This document shows positions 10,259 through 22,773 of a stretch of DNA of 64,000 nt, one piece after another. Positions within the stretch are counted from its first letter, which is position 1. Each line of letters starts with the position of its first letter. Made by a program: the position numbers and the translations under genes. The stretch comes from Granulosicoccus sp. (GTDB lineage: Bacteria > Pseudomonadota > Gammaproteobacteria > Granulosicoccales > Granulosicoccaceae). The stretch spans positions 1 to 64,000 of the forward strand of contig JALZUD010000055.1 in the NCBI GenBank assembly GCA_023301725.1, written 5' to 3'. The notes beneath the pieces are model-generated. The model saw only the letters and a program-made list of their open reading frames with translations. It was not told the origin of the DNA and did no database searches.

Positions 10259-10618
10259 TTATTGGGTTCTTAGAATTCGCAACAAATCTTCAAGTTCAGA
10301 ACGAAGTTGTCTAATCATCTGCTGTGACTGAGCGTTGTCATCTTTAACTGCATCACCTGCGAGATGCTGCCTGGCTCCGCCAATCGTGTATCCCTCTTGG
10401 TACAGCAGGCTACGAATCTGACGTATCAACATGACATCTTGCCGCTGGTAATACCGCCTGTTACCACGTCGCTTGACGGGTGCAAGATCGGAGAACTCCT
10501 GCTCCCAGTAGCGAAGCACATGCGGCTTGACCATACACAACTCGCTCACCTCACCGATGGTGAAATAGCGTTTGTTGGGTATGGTAGGTAATTCGTCGTT
10601 ATTGCTGAATTCCAGCAT
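10259..10618 (-). CDS. MerR family transcriptional regulator
   Basis: [45 protein letters not shown]; adjacent to ihfA as in many gammaproteobacteria. Confidence 0.9.
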   Translation of the reverse strand: MLEFSNNDELPTIPNKRYFTIGEVSELCMVKPHVLRYWEQEFSDLAPVKRRGNRRYYQRQDVMLIRQIRSLLYQEGYTIGGARQHLAGDAVKDDNAQSQQMIRQLRSELEDLLRILRTQ

Positions 10619-10898
10619 GGGCTTCTACTCGCACTTTAAGTTTCTGGCCCGGACGGAACGTAGCAACACGTCTAGCCGAGATGGGTATTTCTTCGCCGGT
10701 TTTGGGATTACGTCCCGGTCTTTGGCTTTTGTTACGCAATACAAAGTTACCAAAACCCGATAGCTTCACATCGTGCCCAGTCTCTAGGGCCAATTTGACT
10801 TCTTCAAAGAAATGCTCAACAAACTCTTTGGCTTCACGCTTGTTGAGCCCAAGTTCATCAAATAGCATTTCAGCCATCGTAGCTTTCGTCAGTGCCAT
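10599..10898 (-). CDS. ihfA: integration host factor subunit alpha
   Basis: 99 aa HU/IHF fold, [41 protein letters not shown]; downstream of pheT. Confidence 0.95.
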   Translation of the reverse strand: MALTKATMAEMLFDELGLNKREAKEFVEHFFEEVKLALETGHDVKLSGFGNFVLRNKSQRPGRNPKTGEEIPISARRVATFRPGQKLKVRVEAHAGIQQ

Positions 10899-10899
10899 T

Positions 10900-13344
10900 C
10901 TAATTCCTTAAAACCGCTCCAAGGGAGGTGCCTAGTGCCTCTGTCACCTTAGCAGTAACCGCATCAGCATCCTTATCTTCTAGGGTGCGTGAAAAGTCTT
11001 GCAGAATCAAGCCTAAAGCCACGCTTTTCTTTCCGTTATCAATGTTGTCGCCCTGATAAATGTCGAAAATACTTACGTTGACCAGATTATCGGGCACACA
11101 GCCCCTCACGACATCAAGCATCTGCTGTGCAGAAACTGCCTCATCCACCAACAACGCAAGATCACGTCGTACCTGAGGAAAGCGTGATAACCGAGTGGCT
11201 TTTGGCACACGAGCAACGCATAAAGCATAGAGGGAAAATTCAAATACAACAACTGGCACATCAATATCCAATTCAAACAACAGTGCAGGATTCAGCGCTC
11301 CCACATAGCCAACGTGTTGACCATCGATTTCCACGATGGCCTGCTGCCCGGGATGCAACATGGGAATGTCACTACGAATGAATCTGACGGCTGCGCCATT
11401 GGCTTGGGCAAACAGAAGTTCAACATCAGCCTTCACCGTAAAAAAGTCAGCAGCCGTACCAGTGCTATTCCAGTTTTCCACTTCGAGTTTCCCAGCAACA
11501 AGCCCTGCAAGCATCTGCTGTTGCTGCACCGAATTGTCCATCTGCTCACCAGCACCATGGCTGGCAAGAATTGAATCATCCAGTTGATCAATCGTTAGCC
11601 CCTCATCGTTCGCCAGGAATCGCAGTCCAGTCTCAAAAATACGTAAGGACGCCACCTGCCGACTGAGATTACGCTGCAAAGTGGTTATCAACCCCGTCAG
11701 TAGGGTGGTGCGCATGACCCCCATTTCAGATGACAAAGGATTAGCCAACGGCAAGGCCGTTAGATCCGGGCGCAGCCTGCTCTGCTGGCCAGCCTCTACA
11801 AAACTGTACGTCACGACTTCCTGATAACCCGCGGAAACCAGTCGCTTTTTCACGTCAATAGGTGCAACGTTTGCTTCGGACAATGCTTGAAAAACCGGTG
11901 TGTTTGAGGGTTGCGTTCTTGGCAATTTGTCAAAGCCTATAATCCGCGCGACTTCTTCGATGTAGTCCTCTTCAATCTCAAGATCATAACGATAGCTAGG
12001 TGCCTGCACTTGCCATCCCTCGCCGGTGGGCGAGCTCTCAATACCCAGTCGGGTGAAAATCATTTGCACGGTATCGCACGAGGGTGAAATTCCCAGAACA
12101 CGCTGCAATCTGGCGTCCCTAACCAACACGGCTTGGCGCTTTGGCATGCGATCAGAATTCATCCAATTCATCGCAGGACCTGCATCGCCACCAGCGATAG
12201 TGCGCATCAAACCCGTTGCATACTCGAGCGCATCCAGCTGGACAGCCGGATCGACCCCACGTTCGAAACGATGGGCAGACTCAGTATGGCTGGCGTACTG
12301 CCGAGGTTTTCCTGCAATCATTTTCGGTAAAAACAGTGCACTTTCAAAAAACAGATTTGATGTACTGTCGTTCACACCCGTATCCTGCCCTCCCATAATG
12401 CCGGCTATGCCTATCGGGCCTCGGTCATCAGCAATAATAGTGGTGTGCTCATCTAGCGCTACGTCACGACCGTCTAGTAGAACTAGCCGCTCGCCAGTTT
12501 TTGCCAACCTGACTTGAATTGCCCCTTGTAGCTTGTCGAGATCAAAGGCGTGCATGGGTTGGCCCAGCTCCAGCATCACATAATTTGTGATATCAACTGC
12601 CGAGTTGATAGAGCGAATACCAGAACGACGTAAGCGCTCAACCATCCATGGCGGCGTAGGCAAACTGATATCAATGCCACGCAACACACGGCCTGTAAAA
12701 CGTACGCACGCACAGCCATCCGACACTTTCACCGGCCATTGATCGTCAATAGCTACGGGCACACTTGAAATTTCATGCAACTGCATGGGTAGATCGTTGC
12801 GCGCACAGACGTCCCGCGCAATTCCTCGAATGCTTAAACAATCACCACGATCAGGAGTCAGCTCGATATCGATAATGGCATCGTCAAGCTCTAGCCACTC
12901 AGCAAGCGTTTTACCCACCGGTGCATCATCGGGCAGCTCCATGATGCCGCCACCCTCTTCTGACAATGATAATTCAGAAGCTGAACACAGCATGCCCATT
13001 GAGACAACGCCTCGCAGCTTTGCCTTCTTCAATTTGGTGCCGTCGGGGAGCTTACCGCCCACTTTGGCTAAAGCCGTAGTCAGCCCTAATCTGGCGTTTG
13101 GCGCACCACAGACAATTTGTAGATTGTCCTGTTCACCACAGTCAACCTCACACACTCGAAGTCTGTCTGCGTCCGGGTGCTGCTCGATTCCCACAATACG
13201 TGCAACAAAAACATCAGCAAAGTCTGGGGCAGCCGAGACTATCTCATCAACTTCCAAACCCATAAAAGTGAGTTGATCGCCTAGAGCTTCGGTGTCTATG
13301 GGCGGGTTGACCCACTCACGTAACCACTGTTCACTGAATTTCAT
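10900..13344 (-). CDS. pheT: phenylalanyl-tRNA synthetase beta subunit
   Basis: 814 aa; [32 protein letters not shown]; canonical length and order. Confidence 0.97.
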   Translation of the reverse strand: MKFSEQWLREWVNPPIDTEALGDQLTFMGLEVDEIVSAAPDFADVFVARIVGIEQHPDADRLRVCEVDCGEQDNLQIVCGAPNARLGLTTALAKVGGKLPDGTKLKKAKLRGVVSMGMLCSASELSLSEEGGGIMELPDDAPVGKTLAEWLELDDAIIDIELTPDRGDCLSIRGIARDVCARNDLPMQLHEISSVPVAIDDQWPVKVSDGCACVRFTGRVLRGIDISLPTPPWMVERLRRSGIRSINSAVDITNYVMLELGQPMHAFDLDKLQGAIQVRLAKTGERLVLLDGRDVALDEHTTIIADDRGPIGIAGIMGGQDTGVNDSTSNLFFESALFLPKMIAGKPRQYASHTESAHRFERGVDPAVQLDALEYATGLMRTIAGGDAGPAMNWMNSDRMPKRQAVLVRDARLQRVLGISPSCDTVQMIFTRLGIESSPTGEGWQVQAPSYRYDLEIEEDYIEEVARIIGFDKLPRTQPSNTPVFQALSEANVAPIDVKKRLVSAGYQEVVTYSFVEAGQQSRLRPDLTALPLANPLSSEMGVMRTTLLTGLITTLQRNLSRQVASLRIFETGLRFLANDEGLTIDQLDDSILASHGAGEQMDNSVQQQQMLAGLVAGKLEVENWNSTGTAADFFTVKADVELLFAQANGAAVRFIRSDIPMLHPGQQAIVEIDGQHVGYVGALNPALLFELDIDVPVVVFEFSLYALCVARVPKATRLSRFPQVRRDLALLVDEAVSAQQMLDVVRGCVPDNLVNVSIFDIYQGDNIDNGKKSVALGLILQDFSRTLEDKDADAVTAKVTEALGTSLGAVLRN

Positions 13345-13381
13345 TAGGTCGCCTGCATGCTAATGTCAAAAGGAATACGAG

Positions 13382-14458
<1,077 letters not shown>

Positions 14459-14565
14459 CTATTGGTTGCTGACTTGAGATTCGTTAAAAATCTCTAGCCG
14501 TTCCTTATTCGTAATATGGCCGTGTTATGGCGTGCGCTCGCCAGAGAAACTAGCGAGCGCGGATA

Positions 14566-14934
14566 CTACAAAGCTGTAGCTGGCAAACTGGACTTCGCTT
14601 TATCGACGATGGCAACAAATGCTGCCTCGTCAGCGATAGCAATCTCTGCCAGTACTTTACGATCGATCTCGATACCAGCAGCCTTGATGCCTTGCATCAG
14701 ACGGCTGTAAGTAATGTCGTTAGCACGAGCCGCCGCGTTAATTCGGGCAATCCACAATCTGCGGAAAACACGTTTTTTCGCTTTTCTGTCACGGTAGGCG
14801 TACTGACCTGCTTTGGTGACTGCCTGTTTGGCAACGCGAAATACCTTACTACGGGCACCACGATAACCTTTGGCCTGCTTGAGAACTTTCTTGTGACTGG
14901 CGCGCGCTGTGACGCCGCGTTTAACTCTTGGCAT
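14566..14934 (-). CDS. rplT: 50S ribosomal protein L20
   Basis: [39 protein letters not shown]. Confidence 0.97.
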   Translation of the reverse strand: MPRVKRGVTARASHKKVLKQAKGYRGARSKVFRVAKQAVTKAGQYAYRDRKAKKRVFRRLWIARINAAARANDITYSRLMQGIKAAGIEIDRKVLAEIAIADEAAFVAIVDKAKSSLPATAL

Positions 14935-14946
14935 TTTCTAAGGCTC

Positions 14947-15150
14947 CTAGCGAAGGTTGGGCAACATGCGTTTGATTAGCACGACATCGTTCTGGTGAAC
15001 CATGTCTCCACCACGTAGCTGACGCTTACGCTTGGTGCTTTTCTTGGTAAGGATGTGACGCATGTGCGAGCTCTTGCGCTTGTAGCCGCCAGAACCCGTT
15101 CGCTTGAACCGCTTCGCGGCCCCGGATACGGACTTTTGCTTGTTGGACAC
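14947..15150 (-). CDS. rpmI: 50S ribosomal protein L35
   Basis: [48 protein letters not shown] start at 15150 fits family length better than the ORF-track start. Confidence 0.93.
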   Translation of the reverse strand: MSNKQKSVSGAAKRFKRTGSGGYKRKSSHMRHILTKKSTKRKRQLRGGDMVHQNDVVLIKRMLPNLR

Positions 15151-15273
15151 TGTTTGACTCCTGAAATTAGTAGGTAGCAAGCTACCTGCGAGTGATATCA
15201 CCGGTGACGTCTTAGTGTCGGTACGCCAACGCGGTGTCTATTTTTCTAGCCGTTAACCGACTAGCCGAACATT

Positions 15274-15792
15274 CTAATGCTTTTTGGGCGCAATGACCAT
15301 AACCATTTGCCTGCCTTCCAATTTAGGGAACTGTTCAACTGTACCCAGCTCGGCTAAATCTTCTTCAACACGCTTAAGCAATTTGGCACCCAACTCTCTA
15401 TGCGCCATCTCCCGACCACGAAAACGCAGTGTGATCTTGGTTTTGTCGCCGTTCTCCAGAAACTTCACCAGGTTCTTCAACTTGACCTGGTAGTCACCAT
15501 CCTCGGTGCCGGGACGGAACTTGATTTCCTTGAGCTGTGCCGTTTTCTGTTTCTTACGACCTGCATTCTGCTTCTTGTTAGCCTCGAACTTGAATCGGCC
15601 GTGATCCATGATCTTGCAAACAGGGGGAGAGACGTTTGGAGAGATTTCGACAAGGTCAAGCCCTGCCTCTACCGCTGTTCCCAATGCTCTTTCAATCGGA
15701 ACTACCCCGATTTGTTCACCCTCGGCAGAAATAAGCCGCACTTCGGAGACGTCGATTTCGTCGTTCTTCCGGTTAATTTTCTTGGCAGAGAT
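15274..15792 (-). CDS. infC: translation initiation factor IF-3
   Basis: IF3 family ([26 protein letters not shown]); in-frame extension (I)[19 protein letters not shown] to an ATC codon preceded by GGAGG; stop 15274. Confidence 0.93.
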   Translation of the reverse strand: MSAKKINRKNDEIDVSEVRLISAEGEQIGVVPIERALGTAVEAGLDLVEISPNVSPPVCKIMDHGRFKFEANKKQNAGRKKQKTAQLKEIKFRPGTEDGDYQVKLKNLVKFLENGDKTKITLRFRGREMAHRELGAKLLKRVEEDLAELGTVEQFPKLEGRQMVMVIAPKKH

Positions 15793-15795
15793 GGA

Positions 15796-17736
15796 TCAGC
15801 CCTCCTGCGTGGCTGTATTAACAGCGCCTTGGCCACGAGTTGTGACCTCTTTATTAAGCATCAAATTAAGTTCTTCCAAAGTTAAAACACCCAAGTCTTC
15901 ACCGCTGCGCGTCCGCACGGCAACTGACCTACTTTCGAGTTCCCGATCGCCTACGACCAGCAAGTATGGCACTCGCTGTAACGTCCATTCACGAATCTTG
16001 AAACCCACCTTCTCGTTACGCACGTCACTCTGTGCGCGTAACCCTCTATTCTGCAACACTTCAGCCACTTCTTCAACGAAGGCGCTCTGTTTATCCGTAA
16101 TATTCATGACAACGGCCTGCACAGGCGACAGCCACAGTGGCAGTTTACCTTCAAAGTTCTCTATAAGAATACCAATGAAACGCTCAAATGACCCAAGAAT
16201 GGCTCGATGCAGCATTACTGGCGTTTGACGTTCGCCTTTTTCATCGATATAACTGGCGTCAAGCCTTCCGGGCATAGAAAAATCTACCTGCATGGTGCCG
16301 CACTGCCACACTCGGCCGATGCAATCTTTTAATGAAAATTCTATTTTAGGGCCGTAAAAAGCGCCTTCACCTGGTAGTTCTTCCCAAGGAAGTTGCTTGG
16401 CATCCAGTGCGTCCGCCAGCGCTTTTTCAGATTTATCCCAAGCTTCATCACTACCAACGCGCTGCGGTGGTCGTGTTGACAGACGATAGATAATTTCTTC
16501 AAAGCCAAAGTCTTTGTACACTTGATGTAGGAAATCAATAAACGAGCTAACCTCATCCTGAATTTGCGATTCTGTGCAAAAAACGTGCGCATCGTCTTGT
16601 GTGAACGCTCGGACGCGCATGATACCGTGCAATGCACCTGACATCTCGTTGCGGTGACAAGAACCAAACTCAGCCAAACGCAACGGTAGATCGCGATAAC
16701 TTTTCAGCCCCTGATTGAATACCTGCACGTGGCACGGACAGTTCATGGGCTTTACGGCATAGCTTTTGTCCTCGGTTTCCACAGTAAACATGTTGTCGCC
16801 AAATTTATCGGCGTGTCCGCTGCGCTCCCACAAGGAAAAGTCCACTACTTGGGGGGTCTTTATCTCTTGATAGCCATGGGCGACCTGCTGCTTGCGCATG
16901 TAGTCCTCTACTTCAAGGTAGATCGCCCACCCCTTCGGATGCCAGAACACCATGCCAGGTGCCTCGTCCTGCAAGTGAAACAGATCTTGTTGCTTGCCAA
17001 TACGACGATGATCGCGCTTTTCGGCTTCAGCCACATTATGCAGATGGGTCTTTAGCTCCTTAGGGTTGGCAAACGCCGTTCCATAAATTCGTTGCAACAT
17101 GGCGTTATTGGAGTCACCACGCCAGTAAGCGCCCGCCAGCTTAGTCAGTTTAAATGCCTTGAGATGGCCCGTGTGAGGCACATGCGGCCCTCGGCACAAA
17201 TCAGTAAAATCGCCTTGCGCATACAAAGACAAGGTTTCGCCAGCAGGGATAGAGTCGAGAATCTGTGTTTTATAGTCCTCGCCCATGCCCTTGAAAAACG
17301 TCATGGCGTCATCGCGCTCCATCGTTGAGCGTTGCAGCGGAATGGCTTGATCAGCTAATTCTTTCATGCGTTTTTCGATAGACTCGAGATCCTCTGGCGT
17401 GAATGAGCGCTCGTAATCAAAGTCGTAATAGAACCCACCTTCAATTACTGGTCCTATTGACACCTGAGTTGATGGAAACAGCTGCTTAACCGCCTGAGCT
17501 AACAGGTGCGCTGTGCTGTGCCGGAGCAAATCGAGTGCTTCATCGCTTTTGTTGGTCACAACCGCTAGGCGAGCGTCGCCGGTGATGGTATGGCTAGCAT
17601 CAACCAATTCCCCATTGACCATGCCAGCAAGTGTCGCCTTAGCGAGGCCGGCACCGATGTCTGCAGCGACATCCATAACGGTAACTGGATTGGGATACTG
17701 CCGAGTGGAGTCATCGGGCAGAGTAATTGTAGGCAT
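15796..17736 (-). CDS. thrS: threonyl-tRNA synthetase
   Basis: 646 aa; [52 protein letters not shown]. Confidence 0.97.
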   Translation of the reverse strand: MPTITLPDDSTRQYPNPVTVMDVAADIGAGLAKATLAGMVNGELVDASHTITGDARLAVVTNKSDEALDLLRHSTAHLLAQAVKQLFPSTQVSIGPVIEGGFYYDFDYERSFTPEDLESIEKRMKELADQAIPLQRSTMERDDAMTFFKGMGEDYKTQILDSIPAGETLSLYAQGDFTDLCRGPHVPHTGHLKAFKLTKLAGAYWRGDSNNAMLQRIYGTAFANPKELKTHLHNVAEAEKRDHRRIGKQQDLFHLQDEAPGMVFWHPKGWAIYLEVEDYMRKQQVAHGYQEIKTPQVVDFSLWERSGHADKFGDNMFTVETEDKSYAVKPMNCPCHVQVFNQGLKSYRDLPLRLAEFGSCHRNEMSGALHGIMRVRAFTQDDAHVFCTESQIQDEVSSFIDFLHQVYKDFGFEEIIYRLSTRPPQRVGSDEAWDKSEKALADALDAKQLPWEELPGEGAFYGPKIEFSLKDCIGRVWQCGTMQVDFSMPGRLDASYIDEKGERQTPVMLHRAILGSFERFIGILIENFEGKLPLWLSPVQAVVMNITDKQSAFVEEVAEVLQNRGLRAQSDVRNEKVGFKIREWTLQRVPYLLVVGDRELESRSVAVRTRSGEDLGVLTLEELNLMLNKEVTTRGQGAVNTATQEG

Positions 17737-17766
17737 AAAAAGTTGCGCTCTTATTGATCTTCAGTG

Positions 17767-17787
17767 GTGACCCCTACGATGGGCCAC
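17767..17787 (-). promoter_or_regulatory. thrS leader hairpin resembling tRNA-Thr anticodon arm (proximal copy)
   Basis: Minus strand GTGGCCC-ATCGTAG-GGGTCAC: 7-bp stem (one G-U), 7-nt loop with U33-CGU-A37 arrangement, 30 nt before thrS ATG. Confidence 0.65.
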
Positions 17788-17803
17788 GTGGTGGTGGTCA
17801 GTG

Positions 17804-17824
17804 GTGACCCTTACGAAAGGCCAC
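17804..17824 (-). promoter_or_regulatory. thrS leader hairpin resembling tRNA-Thr anticodon arm (distal copy)
   Basis: Minus strand GTGGCCT-TTCGTAA-GGGTCAC: 7-bp stem with wobbles, loop UU-CGU-AA; tandem copy 37 bp from the proximal one. Confidence 0.65.
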
Positions 17825-17900
17825 ATGGATCGAGTTCGTGTCTATCAAGGTATGTTACAGGTGAAATCGATGTGAATCTTTTAAATAGTTTAGATCATTG

Positions 17901-17929
17901 TTGACCTTGTGCGGACACTTGCTTACACT
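17901..17929 (+). promoter_or_regulatory. sigma70-type promoter for tRNA-Val
   Basis: TTGACC, 17-bp spacer, TACACT, then GC-rich discriminator TGCGCCC just before the tRNA. Confidence 0.7.
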
Positions 17930-17941
17930 TGCGCCCACGGC

Positions 17942-18018
17942 AGGCGCGTAGCTCAGTTGGTTAGAGCACTACCTTGACATGGTAGGGGTCGTTGGTTCGA
18001 ATCCAATCGCGCCTACCA
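17942..18018 (+). tRNA. tRNA-Val(GAC)
   Basis: AGGCGCGTAGCTCAGTTGGTTAGAGCACTACC-TTGACAT-GGTAG...GGTTCGAATCC...CGCGCCT-A-CCA. Confidence 0.95.
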
Positions 18019-18348
18019 ACTTTTCCGGCAGCTCTTAAGTAGCCCATACATTGGCCCATCAATTGGTCCATTAACGGGGAATCCCAGAGCAGCAGTACAG
18101 CCGGCAAGTGGTAGGATTTAGCAAGAAATAGTAAAGCTCAGCAGGCGTATCAGCGGAAAGGTCTGCAACGTCTGCAAAACGGTTTGCAAAAACCGTTGAA
18201 TCCGGCACAAGCCAGCCACTTTCAATAAGCGAGTCTTGCGCTCACTGCAGATAACAACGTTACGGTAAGGCCAAGGCGAGAGCATTCTCGTCATTGGCGT
18301 ACACCCGGTGCCAGTTTCCTTGTTTAGAGCAGAAAGCCTGACCAATAG

Positions 18349-19740
<1,392 letters not shown>

Positions 19741-19741
19741 T

Positions 19742-20947
19742 ATGTCAGGATTCGACGCTGGATTAGATGATGACGAGCTTGCAGATTTTGCTGACAGAAT
19801 CAACTGGCCTGAAGGCCTTGATGAATCTATCTTTCTAAAAGATTACTGGCAACAAAAACCACTTCTCATCCGCCAAGCTTTTCCAGATTTTGAAACACCC
19901 CTGCCCGCAGATGAGTTGGCAGGTTTATCACTGGACGCCGATGCAAGTTCTCGCATCATCACCCAAGATGACAATGGCGACTTTTTTCTGGAGCACGGGC
20001 CTTTCCAGGAAGATCGCTTTACGAGCTTAAACAGCAACAATTGGTCATTGCTCGTCACTGATATAGAAAAGCTCTTGCCAGAATTTAAACTCTATCTGCA
20101 ACCTTTTCGATTCATTCCCGACTGGCGTATCGATGATCTCATGGTGAGCTACGCGCCGGATGGCGCGTCAGTTGGTGCACATATTGATGAGTATGATGTT
20201 TTCTTACTACAAGCCAGTGGTACACGAACTTGGCATATTGATTCTCGCCCAGACACGGTGCATGAATTAAAAAAAACCAGTGAATTAAAGATACTGGCCA
20301 ATTTCTCCAGCACTCACACTTGGGATTTGCAACCAGGAGATATGCTGTATCTACCGCCTAATATGGCACACCATGGCGTTGCCAAAGGCGATGATTGCAT
20401 GAGCTGGTCGATAGGATTCAGAGCTCCTCTGATCAGCGATATGGTCAACAGACTGGCAGAGCTTGTTAGTGAGGAAATACCCCACCAACGCTATACCGAT
20501 GGACTCTCGTTACTAACTATGCCAACCCTGCCAGCCGCACACGGCGAAATCAATGCTGCCAGTGTTTCAAGGTTCAAAGCCTTGTGGACTCAAGCCATGA
20601 CCATGAGTGATGCACAATTTGCACAGCTATTAGGTCGATGGCTAACAGAGCCTGCTCAATTAGCACCTGATGTGGTAGCAGAGGATAAACACACCCCATG
20701 TGTGACTGGCGACGACCATCCAATTCATGTGAATAAGTCGTCATTCAGTCGATTTGCCTGGCACACAGATTCGAATAGCAAGGCTGCTTTATTCGTCGAT
20801 GGACATTGTTACCAGTGCTCTTTGCAATTTGCATCAATAATCTGTGAGCAATCCAATCGCATTGAACTACATCACGAGCAATTGAACACAGTTGATATTT
20901 CCGTGCTCGATTCACTACTGCGCAATGGCAGCTTACAGTACGACTAA
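19742..20947 (+). CDS. roxA: JmjC/cupin ribosomal protein uL16 3-hydroxylase (RoxA/YcfD family)
   Basis: FLKDYWQQKPLLIRQAFPDF; VGAHIDEYDVFLLQASGTRTW; QPGDMLYLPPNMAHHGVA; follows purB. Confidence 0.88.
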   Translation: MSGFDAGLDDDELADFADRINWPEGLDESIFLKDYWQQKPLLIRQAFPDFETPLPADELAGLSLDADASSRIITQDDNGDFFLEHGPFQEDRFTSLNSNNWSLLVTDIEKLLPEFKLYLQPFRFIPDWRIDDLMVSYAPDGASVGAHIDEYDVFLLQASGTRTWHIDSRPDTVHELKKTSELKILANFSSTHTWDLQPGDMLYLPPNMAHHGVAKGDDCMSWSIGFRAPLISDMVNRLAELVSEEIPHQRYTDGLSLLTMPTLPAAHGEINAASVSRFKALWTQAMTMSDAQFAQLLGRWLTEPAQLAPDVVAEDKHTPCVTGDDHPIHVNKSSFSRFAWHTDSNSKAALFVDGHCYQCSLQFASIICEQSNRIELHHEQLNTVDISVLDSLLRNGSLQYD

Positions 20948-21076
20948 GTGACACTTACGTAAGCTCGTCATCTTCACGCACAAGGGGCCTATACAGTTAA
21001 CATCGCTGGATGCTTAGCCGCCGTGAGAATGACATTTCTGCGTATTTTTGCTTAAGTAAGTGCCCTTTCAATATGA

Positions 21077-21472
21077 CTAACTTGCTAGCTTTACTGGATT
21101 CAAAGCACTAAGAGAGTTCAATAACGCAGTCGAGTCGAACGGTTTTTCCAGAACGAAGTCTGCACCGCTGTTTAAAGCAAGTTCTCGCAAACCTGCTTGA
21201 CGACTCGCCGTCATAATGACGATGATGATATTACTACCATCGTCGAGCACTCTTAGTGCCTGTATAAAATCGATACCATTGCCGTCAGGCAAATTGTAAT
21301 CCAGCAGCGCAGCATTTGGCTCAAATTGCTCGATTTGCTTTGTCGCCTCGAACACGCTTGACGCCAACTCAACATCGTAACCTGATGCACGCAACCTGAT
21401 TTGCAAAGCGAGTCCGATATGGCGATCGTCCTCAAGTATCAAAATTCGTGATTTCTCACTCATCGTAGTCAC
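21077..21472 (-). CDS. single-domain response regulator (REC only)
   Basis: ILILEDDRHIGLALQIRL... ALLDYNLPDGNG ... EKPFD; no output domain. Confidence 0.88.
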   Translation of the reverse strand: MTTMSEKSRILILEDDRHIGLALQIRLRASGYDVELASSVFEATKQIEQFEPNAALLDYNLPDGNGIDFIQALRVLDDGSNIIIVIMTASRQAGLRELALNSGADFVLEKPFDSTALLNSLSALNPVKLAS

Positions 21473-21494
21473 AGTATAGTTAGTTATCAGCGCC

Positions 21495-21863
21495 TTAATG
21501 GCATAGCTGATCTATAGCGTCGGTGAGCTGTGCGGCTTGAAATGGTTTTTCGACAAAACGTGAACTACCATAAGTTTCTGCACGCGTGCGAATTTTGGGA
21601 TCTTTGCTAGCCGTGATAAACACGATAGGTATGCCGGCTAAATCCATTGATGCCCTCATTCGATCAGCAACTACAAATCCATCCCCACCCGGAAGATTGA
21701 TATCCAGCAAGATCACTTCAGGCTTACATTTAACCGCCGCGTTCATGGCGTAAACGGCATCGGCAGCTGCATTGACTTGATAACCCATTGAACGCAGACG
21801 CATGCTTAGCGCCATGGATATTCTCTTGTCGTCCTCAACTAATAGTACACTTTGCATTGTCAT
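21495..21863 (-). CDS. single-domain response regulator (REC only)
   Basis: VLLVEDDKRISMALSMRL... LLDINLPGGDG ... VEKPFQ; no output domain. Confidence 0.88.
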   Translation of the reverse strand: MTMQSVLLVEDDKRISMALSMRLRSMGYQVNAAADAVYAMNAAVKCKPEVILLDINLPGGDGFVVADRMRASMDLAGIPIVFITASKDPKIRTRAETYGSSRFVEKPFQAAQLTDAIDQLCH

Positions 21864-22173
21864 TGTTTTTTTTATCGCAAGTTGTGTGTGTTGTACTTCC
21901 TGTCTCTGGAGGTGGTAACGGCGACTCAGGTAACTCCCTAAGATACAGTTACGAGTGCGTCACGCAAAATGGGGGTTACATGTGCCAATGTGGGATCTGG
22001 CTCTCTAAAAAAGTGTGCACCTAGGAGTCATCAGGCTTAGTGGCTGGCACAAAAAAAGTCTACTGCTTGATCAACAAGCAAGCTCGCTCCACCCAAAGGC
22101 TTAACGTGCCAACAACTGAAGAGATAAAATCAACTCAGGCTTTTAGCCACAAAGCGTGCGTTAGCGTTGATGC

Positions 22174-22773
22174 TTACGCAAGGCCTGCGCGTTTTAACTT
22201 GAGCCATTGCAAGCCAATGATACTCAACGCATTCTTTATGACCCTCTGATCCATCCACTCGAAAGCTTGTGTCGCAGGCACAACCATTGCGCGAATATCT
22301 TCTTGCTCATCAGCTAAGCCGTAATGGCCCTCTATACCAGTGAGATCTGTTTCAGCGTAGTAGATGAACACCTCTTCGGTGCTGGCGCCAGGACTTGCCA
22401 AATACTGTGAGACAAGTTGTACTTTGTTCAGGTTAAGCCCAGCCTCTTCGCGGGCTTCACGTATGGCGACCTGCTCAGGGGCCTCGTCTGTGTCGATCAT
22501 GCCAGCAACAATCTCTATTAACCAAGGATCTGAACTTTCATGCATGGCCCCAATGCGGAATTGTTCAAGCAGCGCTACACAATCTGTGCGCGGGTCATAG
22601 GGTATGACACCTACCACATTGCCACGAACAAACAATTCCCTCTCTACCGGACCACTGGTGCCTCCAGCATGCAGCTCATGTTCAAACTTGACACTATCCA
22701 ATTGATAGAAGCCTTTGTAAGCCACGCTACGCGACAGAATTTGCCAGTGTCGTGGGTTGGATTTATTTGCCAT
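22174..22773 (-). CDS. nudF: ADP-ribose diphosphatase (Nudix)
   Basis: Nudix box AGMIDTDEAPEQVAIREAREEAGL; YLASPGASTEEVFIYYAETDL. Confidence 0.9.
   Translation of the reverse strand: MANKSNPRHWQILSRSVAYKGFYQLDSVKFEHELHAGGTSGPVERELFVRGNVVGVIPYDPRTDCVALLEQFRIGAMHESSDPWLIEIVAGMIDTDEAPEQVAIREAREEAGLNLNKVQLVSQYLASPGASTEEVFIYYAETDLTGIEGHYGLADEQEDIRAMVVPATQAFEWMDQRVIKNALSIIGLQWLKLKRAGLA

Noticed and set aside
21890-22030. Possible riboswitch in the nudF/response-regulator gap (CACGCAAAATGGGGGTTAC looks c-di-GMP-I-like)
   Set aside because: Conserved elements are in the wrong order and spacing, and no downstream gene on that strand fits.
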